This document shows positions 1 through 6,304 of a DNA stretch of 8,082 nucleotides, in pieces. Origin of the DNA: CAINVV01 sp031432175 (GTDB lineage Bacteria > Bacteroidota > Bacteroidia > Bacteroidales > Prolixibacteraceae). Positions within the stretch are counted from its first letter, which is position 1. The number at the start of each line of letters is the position of its first letter. The notes under the pieces were generated by a model, which had not been told where the DNA came from, did not search any database, and was given only the letters and a program-made list of their open reading frames with translations. Location of the stretch: assembly GCA_964358545.1 (NCBI GenBank), contig CAYHQN010000163.1, positions 1-8,082 on the forward strand. The letters are read 5' to 3'. A program made the position numbers and the translations under genes.

Positions 1-9
1 TTTGTTTTT

Positions 10-57
10 CACATTTTCACATTTTCACATTTTCACATTTTCCCCGTTTCCCCGTTT
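10..57. repeat. 8-bp tandem repeat array after ccoQ
   Basis: Four exact copies of CACATTTT (10-41) are followed by two exact copies of a related unit, CCCCGTTT (42-57). A further degenerate unit covers 58-65. In the direction of transcription the array begins inside the ccoQ stop codon (57-59) and runs toward the expected position of ccoP. Each ATG it contains on the minus strand is followed at once by TGA, so no gene starts here. The stretch before position 10 is also T-rich. It may be a slippage-prone spacer; no function can be read from it. Confidence 0.85.
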
Positions 58-239
58 CACTGTTTTTCAACTTCTTCCTGGTCAAAAATTGATGATTTGA
101 ATTTGATCAGATCTTTTTTAGGAATGGTATAGGTGTGGATAACCATTCCGATAAACAATCCGACAAATATGATGATTCCTACAATGTAGTACCACTCTAT
201 TCCATCAATTTTCGACAAGGTATCGTTTACAAATCCCAT
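57..239 (-). CDS. ccoQ: CcoQ/FixQ-like small subunit of cbb3 cytochrome c oxidase
   Basis: This 60-aa protein has one membrane segment (about residues 16-37, rich in I, V, F and G), followed by a basic stretch (PKKDLIKFK) and an acidic tail. That is the layout of CcoQ, the small subunit that stabilises the cbb3 oxidase in the inner membrane. Small size and weak conservation make the call depend on position: it starts only 9 bases after the ccoNO stop, in the same direction, exactly where ccoQ sits in Bacteroidetes cbb3 operons. It is probably co-transcribed with ccoNO and translated by reinitiation. The next gene in such operons is ccoP (dihaem cytochrome c), which must lie outside the left edge because no start for it is present. 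Confidence 0.82.
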   Translation of the reverse strand: MGFVNDTLSKIDGIEWYYIVGIIIFVGLFIGMVIHTYTIPKKDLIKFKSSIFDQEEVEKQ

Positions 240-248
240 GATGATCTA

Positions 249-2402
249 TTATTTTACGTTTAAGGCAGGTGATCCTGCAGGCGAAATATCCCTACCCAGT
301 TTGTGCAGGTATGCAATTACCGCAATTACCTCCTTGGTTGGTTTGATATCGACGCCAGCCAGTTTTAGTTCATCCGCTATCTTCTGGGCATCTGCCATGT
401 AGGAGGCAACAGCTTGTTTGTCAAATCCTTCCTGGTAAGGTACGCCCAACATGCGCATGGCCCTGATCTTTGCCGGAACTCCGTTTACATCTACTTCGTT
501 TGCCATCAGGAACGGATAGGCAGGCATGATCGATCTTGGATTAACTGAATTGGGCTTAAAGAAGTGGTTGTAGTGCCAAATCGATGTTTTGTAGGTTGAA
601 CTGCCCATGTATCCGGCTCTTGCCAGATCCGGCCCGGTCCGGCGGGAACCCCACTGGAACGGATGATCGTAAACAAATTCACCGATCTTGGAATATTCGC
701 CGTAACGATCTGTCTCGAAACGCAATGGACGAACCTGCTGCGAATGACAGTTGTAACAACCATTTGCGATGTAGATGTCTCTTCCTGCAAGTTCAAGCGG
801 GGTATATGGTGTCACAGTGGAGATAGTCGGTATGTTGGACTGAACCTTCATCATCGGGATGATCTCAACGATCCCACCTATGGAAAGGAGGATAAACGCG
901 ATTATGGCCAGACGTACGCCTTTTCTTTCCAGCCAGCGGTGAGGTGTTTCACCCGCCTCTTCCCTGGTTTCGGTATTGACCAGAGCAGGGGCTTCGGCTG
1001 CTTCGTTTGGTACAATGCTACCAACAGCGATTGTTTTGACCATGTTGACCAGAAAGATAATATAACCGGTAAAGTAGAGCGCTCCCCCAAGAATCCGGAT
1101 GTGGTACATCGGAAGAATCCGGTTGGTGGTTTCCATGAATATTGGATAAGCAAGTAAGCCATCTGGTGTATACTCCCTAAGCATCAGCCATTGTGTAATT
1201 GCCGCCCAGTACAAAGGGATCGCAAAAAGCAGAATTCCGAGTGTGGCAATCCAAAAGTGGGTATTGGCCAGCTTTTTGGAGTAAAGGGGTGTCTTGAAAA
1301 GCTTAGGGACCAGCCAGTAAAACACGCCGAAGATCATGCCACCATTCCAGGCCATCCCGGCAATGTGGGTATGGGCAATGGTCCAGTCGGTGAAGTGGCT
1401 GATGGCATTGACACTCTTGAGCGACATCATTGGCCCTTCGAAAGTAGCCATACCATAAGCTGTGATAGCAATTACCATGAATTTTAGTCCGGGATCTTCC
1501 CTTACTTTATCCCAGGCACCGCGCAAGGTCATTAATCCGTTGACCATACCACCCCAGGATGGTGCAATCAGCATGATAGAAAAAGTTACCCCCAATGCCT
1601 GAACCCAGTCGGGCAGTGCATTGTACAAAAGATGGTGAGGTCCGGCCCACATGTACAAAAATATCAAGGACCAGAAATGGATAATTGAAAGCTGGTAGGA
1701 ATAAATTGGCCTGCCGGAAGCCTTTGGCAGGTAATAATACATCAGGCCCAAAAATGGGGTTGTCAGAAAGAAAGCAACGGCATTGTGTCCGTACCACCAC
1801 TGAACTACAGCATCCTGTGCCCCGGCATAAATAGGATAACTTTTAAGAAACGATACCGGAAGTTCAATGGAGTTGACTACGTGAAGAATGGTTACACCGA
1901 TAAAGGTGGCAAGATACCACCAGACGGCGGCATAGATATGTTTTTCACGACGTTTGACGACCGTCCCGATCATGTTTGCCCCAAAGCAGAGCCATGCAAC
2001 TGCAATCAGAAGGTCAATAGGCCATTCGAGTTCAGCATACTCTTTCCCGGTCGTGAAACCGGCAAGCAGTGTAACGGCTGCCAGTACAATGATCAATTGC
2101 CATAGCCAGAAATGGATCTTCCCAAGCATATCATTGAACAACCGGGCTTTTAGTACCCGTTGCAATGAATAGTAAATGCCTGCAAACATGGCATTTCCGA
2201 TAAAAGCGAAGATGACGGCATTGGTATGAAGCGGACGGACCCTTCCAAATGAGGTGTACTCTATTCCGAGATTGAGGGCAGGAAAGGCCAGCTCAAGCGC
2301 GGCAACCAACCCCACCAACAGGGCGACAGCACCCCACACCAGCGTTGCAAGAATAAAATTCTTTACAATCGCATTGTCGTAGTTAAATTTTTGTACTTCC
2401 AT
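249..2402 (-). CDS. ccoNO: Fused CcoN-CcoO subunit of cbb3-type cytochrome c oxidase
   Basis: This 717-aa inner-membrane protein reduces oxygen to water and pumps protons. Residues 1 to about 465 are CcoN. The expected ligands are present: H59 and H346 for low-spin haem b, H344 for haem b3, H206, H256 and H257 for CuB, with Y250 as the probable cross-linked tyrosine. Each is one residue below the numbering I recall for Pseudomonas stutzeri CcoN, so the alignment is essentially collinear. After a hydrophilic linker (about 466-495) and one membrane segment (about 498-516) comes CcoO. It has a haem c site C549-Y-N-C552-H553 and a probable axial methionine M626 in SIMPAYPFL. CcoN and CcoO are separate proteins in Proteobacteria; the fusion is typical of Bacteroidetes. 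The gene starts 30 bases after ccoS ends and has no clear Shine-Dalgarno. No key residue is missing, so it should be functional. Confidence 0.97.
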   Translation of the reverse strand: MEVQKFNYDNAIVKNFILATLVWGAVALLVGLVAALELAFPALNLGIEYTSFGRVRPLHTNAVIFAFIGNAMFAGIYYSLQRVLKARLFNDMLGKIHFWLWQLIIVLAAVTLLAGFTTGKEYAELEWPIDLLIAVAWLCFGANMIGTVVKRREKHIYAAVWWYLATFIGVTILHVVNSIELPVSFLKSYPIYAGAQDAVVQWWYGHNAVAFFLTTPFLGLMYYYLPKASGRPIYSYQLSIIHFWSLIFLYMWAGPHHLLYNALPDWVQALGVTFSIMLIAPSWGGMVNGLMTLRGAWDKVREDPGLKFMVIAITAYGMATFEGPMMSLKSVNAISHFTDWTIAHTHIAGMAWNGGMIFGVFYWLVPKLFKTPLYSKKLANTHFWIATLGILLFAIPLYWAAITQWLMLREYTPDGLLAYPIFMETTNRILPMYHIRILGGALYFTGYIIFLVNMVKTIAVGSIVPNEAAEAPALVNTETREEAGETPHRWLERKGVRLAIIAFILLSIGGIVEIIPMMKVQSNIPTISTVTPYTPLELAGRDIYIANGCYNCHSQQVRPLRFETDRYGEYSKIGEFVYDHPFQWGSRRTGPDLARAGYMGSSTYKTSIWHYNHFFKPNSVNPRSIMPAYPFLMANEVDVNGVPAKIRAMRMLGVPYQEGFDKQAVASYMADAQKIADELKLAGVDIKPTKEVIAVIAYLHKLGRDISPAGSPALNVK

Positions 2403-2432
2403 AAGCGGCTTAAAATGAATTCTATAGGTTTG

Positions 2433-2591
2433 TTAATTCTCCATTTCTTCTTCATCTTCATCGAACAAAATGCGAATTGAAGGAGTGTAATTGTCATCGT
2501 ATTGGCCGGTTTTTACGGCCCAAATAAACATGGCCAGAAAAATCAAGGCAGCAAACAGACTTACTCCTATCAAAATAAAAAGTATGTTCAT
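2433..2591 (-). CDS. ccoS: CcoS-like cbb3 oxidase assembly protein
   Basis: This 52-aa frame starts with ATG at 2589-2591 and stops with TAA at 2433-2435. It has one N-terminal membrane segment (about residues 3-24) followed by AVKTGQYDD and a strongly acidic tail. The pattern of a hydrophobic helix, then W-A-V-K-x-G-Q-Y/F-D-D, is characteristic of CcoS (FixS), which is needed to insert haem b and copper into CcoN. It is the first gene of the operon visible here, 30 bases before ccoNO. CcoS is usually about 45-70 aa, so the length is normal. The tail (DEDEEEMEN) is unusually acidic but typical of Bacteroidetes versions. Confidence 0.9.
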   Translation of the reverse strand: MNILFILIGVSLFAALIFLAMFIWAVKTGQYDDNYTPSIRILFDEDEEEMEN

Positions 2592-2923
2592 GGATTGAAA
2601 TTTTGGCCCTGAAACGTTAACATTTTCAGGAGATCAAAATTAATAATAATTTTAAATTTTACTATAAATGTCCTTAATTCGAATCCAGTAACGGGTGGTG
2701 TACTGTCGCATTCATGGATCATAGTCTAGTGTACGTTTAATTATCTGAAATATAATGTATTATATGAAAATATTTAGCGTTTTTATTGCTTTTTTTTTCA
2801 TTTTTCACGGCCATTCGAGTGGTAAAAACAGAAATTTAGAACCATTACAAATACCAAAACTGGTATGTGATCTGATCGAATCGCCAATGTTGAATGGAGA
2901 TGGAACAATCAGGTTTTTAGTGA
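2592..2923. other. Gene-poor gap between ccoS and the GNAT-like gene
   Basis: This 332-base gap holds the ccoS upstream region at its left end. Beyond that I see no RNA gene and no convincing terminator. The one perfect inverted repeat of note is ATATAAT-GT-ATTATAT at 2750-2765, which is AT-rich and could arise by chance. A weak plus-strand open frame begins inside it and is listed separately. Confidence 0.6.
2608..2642 (-). promoter_or_regulatory. Candidate promoter and palindrome upstream of ccoS
   Basis: On the minus strand, TAATTTTG (2635-2642) fits the Bacteroidetes -7 consensus TAnnTTTG, but no clear -33 TTTG is found at the usual distance. Directly downstream, at 2608-2630, are inverted arms CCTGAAA and TTTCAGG (7 of 7 paired) around a smaller GTTAAC palindrome. 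This puts a palindrome at about the start of the transcript. It could be an operator for a CRP/FNR-type or other regulator, or a 5' hairpin in the message. It does not fit the FNR box TTGAT-N4-ATCAA. Confidence 0.4.
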
Positions 2924-2949
2924 TCAGATATCCCGCTGAAAAATTCTGA
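2755..2949 (+). CDS. Doubtful small open frame with a hydrophobic N-terminus
   Basis: This would be a 64-aa protein, or 61 aa if it begins at the second ATG (2764-2766). Its N-terminus has one lysine then a run of I, F, V and A (about residues 6-17), which resembles a signal peptide or membrane anchor. The rest shows no motif I recognise. It would be the only plus-strand gene in the window. It overlaps the 3' end of the GNAT-like gene tail to tail by 26 bases, and no ribosome binding site or promoter is visible. The hydrophobic run comes largely from T-rich sequence, so chance is a good explanation. It is listed only because it partly fills an otherwise empty gap. Confidence 0.2.
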   Translation: MYYMKIFSVFIAFFFIFHGHSSGKNRNLEPLQIPKLVCDLIESPMLNGDGTIRFLVIRYPAEKF

Positions 2950-4048
2950 ATTTTTTGTAAACTTTTCCGCCAAACTTCTCCATTTCGGCCCGGACTTTCG
3001 TATTGTACTCCAGTTCAAGGTGGGAGTCCATCACGACCTTACCGGCGTTCCTGGCTGATTTGACCAGACTAAGCCCCATCCAGACATCCAGTCCGCGTCC
3101 CTGGTAGCGCGGGTCGATGGCCCCAAGCAGCAGGTTGATCTGTTTGGTCTTGCGGGCGGCTGCGAAAATTTGGAATATCCCGAAAGGGAAGAGGTAACCT
3201 TTTGATTTTTTGATTCCTTCGCTGATGTCGTCCATGGCGATAAACAGCGCAATGATTTCATTCTCCTCGTTGGCAATCAGTTTGACAAACCTGGGATTGA
3301 TCAAAAAGAGATATTTGTTGGCAAAGTCGTCCATCTCTTTTTCGTTGAACGGGAGGAACCCATAGATGTCGGTGAAGGTTTTGTTTACCAGATGCAATGC
3401 TGGCCTGATCAATGGTTTAATTTTACGTCTGGAGGTAAACTGAAGCAGTTTCAGGTTGGTGTTTTGCTTCTCTGCACGTTCCAGTATTTTTTGGTGAAGC
3501 GGGGGAATCTCATCCGGAATCGGAATCTGATAGACAACACAGTCCACCTTCTTGGTAAATCCTGCCGCCTCTGTCAAATCCACCATATAAGGGAAATTGC
3601 AGTTAGAGGCGATCACGACCGGCTTGTCGTAGCCCTCAATTAAAAATCCCTGGGGGTCTTTATCCGAAAAGGCCAGAGGTCCGACCATCTTATCCATTCC
3701 GAAAGATTTGCCCCAATTGGCCACATAGTTAACCAAAGCGTTAAAAACTTCAGGATCGTTATAGGTCTCCAGGTTTGAGAAGCGCACATGGTTTTCATTG
3801 TGCGACTTGTTGTAGTCCTTGCTGATAAGGCCCATGCAGCGGCCCACACACTTGTCGCCCTTGAAGGCCAGTAGCAGGAGATGCTCGCAATGGGCGAACA
3901 ACAGATTTTTTTTCGGGTTGAAATATTCCCACTCATCCATGTAAAGTGGTGGGACCCAGTTTGAATGATCTTTGTGGATTTCGGCAGGGAGGTGGATAAA
4001 AAGACGCAGGTCTTTTTTGTTTTCTACTTTTCGGATAGTTATTGTCAT
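2924..4048 (-). CDS. GNAT-like N-acetyltransferase family protein (YghO-like)
   Basis: This 374-aa protein, probably cytoplasmic, has no signal peptide or membrane segment. It begins MTITIRKVENKKDLRLFI, a typical GNAT first strand, and continues with HxDxxWVPPL, a pattern I associate with the YghO-like family found widely in Bacteroidetes. A second acetyltransferase-like part lies at the C-terminus: LLLGAIDPRYQGRGLDVWM (about residues 306-324), where Q316-G-R-G-L matches the acetyl-CoA pyrophosphate-binding motif A. The layout suggests two GNAT-like halves, only the second with a good CoA signature. The substrate is unknown. The start was set at 4046-4048 rather than an upstream in-frame ATG at 4085-4087, because the family N-terminus begins here and a good promoter lies between the two. 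It forms its own transcription unit. Confidence 0.82.
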   Translation of the reverse strand: MTITIRKVENKKDLRLFIHLPAEIHKDHSNWVPPLYMDEWEYFNPKKNLLFAHCEHLLLLAFKGDKCVGRCMGLISKDYNKSHNENHVRFSNLETYNDPEVFNALVNYVANWGKSFGMDKMVGPLAFSDKDPQGFLIEGYDKPVVIASNCNFPYMVDLTEAAGFTKKVDCVVYQIPIPDEIPPLHQKILERAEKQNTNLKLLQFTSRRKIKPLIRPALHLVNKTFTDIYGFLPFNEKEMDDFANKYLFLINPRFVKLIANEENEIIALFIAMDDISEGIKKSKGYLFPFGIFQIFAAARKTKQINLLLGAIDPRYQGRGLDVWMGLSLVKSARNAGKVVMDSHLELEYNTKVRAEMEKFGGKVYKKFRIFQRDI

Positions 4049-4055
4049 AGTGGAG

Positions 4056-4088
4056 CAAAAATAAAAAAAGTTTTGAGACGTCAACAAA
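4056..4088 (-). promoter_or_regulatory. Bacteroidetes-type promoter of the GNAT-like gene
   Basis: On the minus strand, TATTTTTG (4056-4063) matches the -7 consensus TAnnTTTG exactly. A TTTTGTTG stretch at 4081-4088 supplies a -33 TTG or TTTG at a spacing of 18 or 21 bases. With the start codon at 4048 this predicts a leader of only a few bases, so the message may be nearly leaderless. The -33 region coincides with the T-tract of the preceding gene's terminator. Confidence 0.6.
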
Positions 4089-4120
4089 AGAGCTGAAAGG
4101 TTTCCGAAACCTTTCAGCTC
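4081..4120 (-). terminator. Rho-independent terminator of the lipoprotein gene
   Basis: A perfect inverted repeat occupies 4090-4120, with 15-base arms GAGCTGAAAGGTTTC and GAAACCTTTCAGCTC separated by one base. In RNA this gives about 13-14 pairs with a 3-5 base loop. On the minus strand it is followed by TTTTGTTG, a usable U-tract, and it lies 28 bases after the lipoprotein stop codon. On the plus strand no T-run follows, so it acts in one direction. Confidence 0.85.
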
Positions 4121-4148
4121 TGCATCCCTATTCCACCACCAGCGGGGG

Positions 4149-4997
4149 TTATTGGATAGTTATCCTTTTGTTTAAAGAAATGTCGCCAAGCCAAATTCTA
4201 CTATTTCCTTGAAAAAGTTGGTCTTTTGTCACCTGATATGCCAATCCGGGGAATTCAAAAGTAGTATCATACTCTCCGGGACTTATCGGATTATTAATTG
4301 TATAGTTTATTGTGAATCGTTTAGAATCACCTGATTTTAATTCAGATAACCACTCACTTTTCCAACTGTTCCATGGGTCAGGTGCCAGATGTTGAATATT
4401 ACCCGAAAACACTTCGTTATGAGCCAGATCATATATTCTTAGCCCATTTGTAAAGTAGTGAAAAAGATTGGGTCCTGTTTTGTCGAAATCTATAATCATA
4501 AGATCTGATTGATCTTGATTGGTAACTGTAAACTTGAAGGTTAGTTGAGTCCCGGAAATTTCTATTGAACCGGATGAAATTACAAGTCCCGGATGTAAAA
4601 GACCATGCTGTTTTAAAATGTCAATAATTCTGGGATTATTCCTGATGTCAGGCTTCTCTGAATGCCAATTTTCAATCCGTAAGGCATAGTTTCCGTACGT
4701 AGGTGGCGACATAATGAATGGGCCATTTGGAATAGAACTTGAATAGCCGGGTACAAAACTGCCCTGATAAATAAGCCCTCCATCGTCCATAAAGGCGAAA
4801 GTATTTGCAAGTATATCTTTAAATTCGTATTGCACATTCTTGAAGTATAGAATGTGAGTTGATGTATCATATAGTTCGATATCACTGAACTTATATTTCT
4901 GTCCACTTCCAATTTTGAAGAAGACTTCATTCTCGGGTTTCTTACAAGAAGTCATCATTAATAGAACTATTATTCCAAAGAGCAGAGATTTTTTCAT
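4149..4997 (-). CDS. Lipoprotein of unknown function with a probable beta-sandwich domain
   Basis: This 282-aa protein has a lipoprotein signal: MKKSLLFGIIVLLMMTS then C18, followed by KKPENE. It should be lipid-anchored in the outer or inner membrane and face the periplasm or the cell surface. The mature part is rich in alternating hydrophobic residues. The stretch at about residues 150-235 (ISGTQLTFKFTVTNQDQSDL, then the GLRIYDLAHNEVFSG region and SGDSKRFTINYTI) recalls Ig-like folds such as BsuPI-type domains, in which a protein opposes ligands through loops of a beta sandwich. That is inference from pattern only; I do not recognise the family. It has its own terminator and no operon partner. 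Upstream, a near match to a -7 element (TAAATTTA) lacks a good -33. Confidence 0.75.
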   Translation of the reverse strand: MKKSLLFGIIVLLMMTSCKKPENEVFFKIGSGQKYKFSDIELYDTSTHILYFKNVQYEFKDILANTFAFMDDGGLIYQGSFVPGYSSSIPNGPFIMSPPTYGNYALRIENWHSEKPDIRNNPRIIDILKQHGLLHPGLVISSGSIEISGTQLTFKFTVTNQDQSDLMIIDFDKTGPNLFHYFTNGLRIYDLAHNEVFSGNIQHLAPDPWNSWKSEWLSELKSGDSKRFTINYTINNPISPGEYDTTFEFPGLAYQVTKDQLFQGNSRIWLGDISLNKRITIQ

Positions 4998-5074
4998 GAT
5001 GAATGGTTTATAATCAGCTATAAATTTACTATAATATTCATTCCATAATAGTTAAACGTCAATTGGTTAGTGTG

Positions 5075-5210
5075 AATCCGCGCCAGCGGAGGAAATACAA
5101 TCAGGGTTTAAAATCGGCGTCAGCCAAAATGTACGGACACGGATTAAAAAATCCGCGCCAGCGGGGGGGCAATTGTACGGGCACGGAAGGCATATCCGCG
5201 CCGACGGGGG
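5075..5210 (+). repeat. Cluster of REP-like GC-rich repeats (left copy)
   Basis: The core AATCCGCGCCAGCGG occurs at 5075-5089 and again at 5150-5164, with a diverged copy at 5194-5210. A second motif, GTACGG(A/G)CACGGA, occurs at 5131-5143 and 5175-5187. CGGATT-AAAA-AATCCG (5140-5155) forms a hairpin whose 3' arm is part of the core. The palindrome with a GC-rich tail resembles REP elements mobilised by IS200-like RAYT transposases, though no transposase is present. The block is much more GC-rich than its surroundings and ends three bases before the toxin remnant's stop codon. Confidence 0.75.
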
Positions 5211-5212
5211 AT

Positions 5213-5338
5213 TCAATATACTTCATTGTGATTCCCGATATCCACAAAAACAGCTTTTTTCGGCTTGTCTTTTGTGAAAAAGAATACAACTCTTTTTTTG
5301 AAAGCTTTTTTGAACGACTCGCTAAAAGAAACGTCCAT
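5213..5338 (-). pseudogene. Internally deleted RelE/YafQ-family toxin
   Basis: A 41-codon frame starts at ATG 5336-5338 and stops at TGA 5213-5215. Residues 1-16 (MDVSFSESFKKAFKKR) look like the N-terminus of RelE/YafQ/ParE-type mRNA interferase toxins. Residues 17-41 (VVFFFTKDKP...VFVDIGNHNEVY) look like the C-terminus, including the D-I-G-x-H-x-x-V-Y ending, whose histidine corresponds to the C-terminal catalytic His of YafQ. These toxins are normally about 85-95 aa, so some 45-50 central residues are missing, with the frame kept. The lost part holds the other active-site histidines and basic residues, so it should be inactive. Its start overlaps the antitoxin stop by one base (TAATG), the usual coupled arrangement. 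A true mini-protein is possible but less likely. Confidence 0.75.
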
Positions 5339-5553
5339 TACAGCATCTTTTTGAGTTCATTCACCTTTGATGAGAATTTTAATCTTCCGGATTTATGTTC
5401 CTCCTGTGCTTTTTTATGATTGGTTGCAATTTCATTTCTCCTTGCTTCAGAAATATTATGCTCCAAAAGGCTTTTTAATTCCAGCTTATCTTCCAGAGGC
5501 ATGTCATAAATCTTTTCAACCAGGTCTTTGAACTGATATGCTATAGTTGTCAT
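5338..5553 (-). CDS. Antitoxin-like protein of a type II toxin-antitoxin pair
   Basis: This 71-aa protein is mostly helical and highly charged. The N-terminal part (MTTIAYQFKDLVEKIYDMPLEDKLELKSLLEHNI) is like the short antitoxins found with RelE/YafQ toxins in Bacteroidetes. The C-terminal part (about residues 35-71) is basic and probably wraps around the toxin. I see no clear ribbon-helix-helix or HTH motif. It lies directly upstream of a toxin-like frame and overlaps it by one base, which is the main reason for the call. The reading frame is intact although the toxin is not, so it may now be an orphan antitoxin, able to neutralise related toxins or simply decaying. Confidence 0.72.
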   Translation of the reverse strand: MTTIAYQFKDLVEKIYDMPLEDKLELKSLLEHNISEARRNEIATNHKKAQEEHKSGRLKFSSKVNELKKML

Positions 5554-5570
5554 AACAAAATTTTAAAGAA

Positions 5571-5578
5571 CAAATATA
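5571..5578 (-). promoter_or_regulatory. Candidate -7 promoter element of the antitoxin gene
   Basis: On the minus strand TATATTTG fits TAnnTTTG exactly and lies 17 bases before the antitoxin start codon. No good -33 TTTG is seen at 19-21 bases upstream, where the REP-like repeat begins. The upstream half of the promoter may therefore have been replaced or may be weak. Confidence 0.4.
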
Positions 5579-5594
5579 ATTATTTTAATCAAGT

Positions 5595-5668
5595 AATCCG
5601 GCGCCAACGGAGTCTTTGGGGTCAATTGTACGGACACGGAAGGCAAATCCGCACCATCAGGGAATTCA
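5595..5668 (+). repeat. REP-like repeat (right copy)
   Basis: This block contains a diverged core (AATCCGGCGCCAACGG, 5595-5610), the motif GTACGGACACGGA (5628-5640) and another degenerate core (5646-5662). The stretch at 5623-5652 matches 5170-5199 at 28 of 30 bases. Orientation is the same as in the left cluster, so the toxin-antitoxin remnant lies between direct repeats. Its left end abuts the antitoxin promoter and its right end is 18 bases from the stop of the TPR gene. Confidence 0.75.
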
Positions 5669-5686
5669 CAAAATAAAAACAGCAAT

Positions 5687-6304
5687 TCATTGGCAGTATG
5701 TCTTTATTGCTTTATATGCATCGGTAAGGCCTAACTCACCTGCTTTACTAAAATCTATGCATCCGCTGTCTTTTTGGCCTAACTTAATTTTTGCAATTCC
5801 TCTGAAGTAATAAGCAGCTGCGTACTTTGAGTCAATCTCTATGGCCTTCGAATAGTCGGCAATTGAACCTCTGTAGTCATTGAGCATATACTTTGAATAG
5901 CCTCTACCTGAATAAGCGTCACGAAAAGCAAATACGTTTTTTGGGATAATCTCTATCGCCTTCGAATAGTCGGCTATTGAACCATTATAGTCTTTGAGTT
6001 CTCCCTTTGAATAGCCTCTACCTGTATAAGCCTCAGCATACTTTGGGTCAATCTCTATCGCTTTAGTATGATCTGCTATTGCACCTCTGTAGTCTTTGAG
6101 GCTCTCCTTTGCATTACCTCTAAATAAATAAGCCTCAGCATACTTTGGGTCGATCTCTATCGCTTTAGTAAAGTCGGCAATTGAACCTGTGTAGTTTTCG
6201 ACATTGAATTTTGTAATTCCTCTATTGAAATACTCCTTTGCCGTTTGACTATATCCTGCGGAGGTCAATATAAATGTAGTCATTAATAAAAATACTTTTT
6301 TCAT
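5687..6304 (-). CDS. Secreted tetratricopeptide-repeat (TPR) protein
   Basis: This 205-aa protein has an N-terminal signal peptide (MKKVFLLMTTFILTSAGYSQ, cleavage near residue 19-20), so it should be periplasmic or outside the cell. Five TPR units follow from about residue 22, with 34-residue spacing and the pattern Y-x-x-R-G-x-x-K-x-x-x-x-x-Y-x-G-S/A-I-A-D-x-x-K-A-I-E-I-D-P-K-Y. Units 3 and 4 are separated by about four extra residues (near PKNVFAFRD). The last unit ends G-C-I-D-F-S-K-A-G-E-L-G-L-T-D-A-Y-K-A-I-K-T-Y-C, a usual cap in Bacteroidetes TPR proteins. TPRs bind peptides or proteins; the partner is unknown. No operon neighbour is close and no clear promoter is visible. The repeats are also nearly identical at the DNA level, which implies recent duplication. 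Confidence 0.88.
   Translation of the reverse strand: MKKVFLLMTTFILTSAGYSQTAKEYFNRGITKFNVENYTGSIADFTKAIEIDPKYAEAYLFRGNAKESLKDYRGAIADHTKAIEIDPKYAEAYTGRGYSKGELKDYNGSIADYSKAIEIIPKNVFAFRDAYSGRGYSKYMLNDYRGSIADYSKAIEIDSKYAAAYYFRGIAKIKLGQKDSGCIDFSKAGELGLTDAYKAIKTYCQ
6026..6170. repeat. 102-bp periodic repeat within the TPR gene
   Basis: The 43 bases at 6026-6068 recur at 6128-6170 with one mismatch, a spacing of 102 bases, equal to one 34-residue TPR unit. Shorter matches continue in the other units. Third-position conservation this high points to recent unit duplication or gene conversion rather than selection on protein alone. Confidence 0.8.

Noticed and set aside
10..57. A CRISPR-like array
   Set aside because: The units are 8 bp with no spacers, so this is a simple tandem repeat.
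663..1157. Long open frames antisense to ccoNO, including one of 164 codons
   Set aside because: They are shadows of a highly conserved gene whose haem and copper ligands are all present on the minus strand.
4046..4087. The longer 387-aa form of the GNAT-like protein starting at 4087
   Set aside because: Its first 13 residues lie on the promoter and next to the terminator T-tract, and do not look like a family N-terminus. The start at 4048 fits better.
4133..4148. A partial REP-like core (CCACCAGCGGGGG) near the lipoprotein stop codon
   Set aside because: It shares only about ten bases with the cores at 5075-5210, and no hairpin or second motif accompanies it.
5063..5419. A 118-codon plus-strand open frame across the REP-like cluster and the toxin remnant
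   Set aside because: It runs through GC-rich repeats and antisense to a toxin-antitoxin pair whose minus-strand frames make biological sense. Its predicted protein has no recognisable domain.
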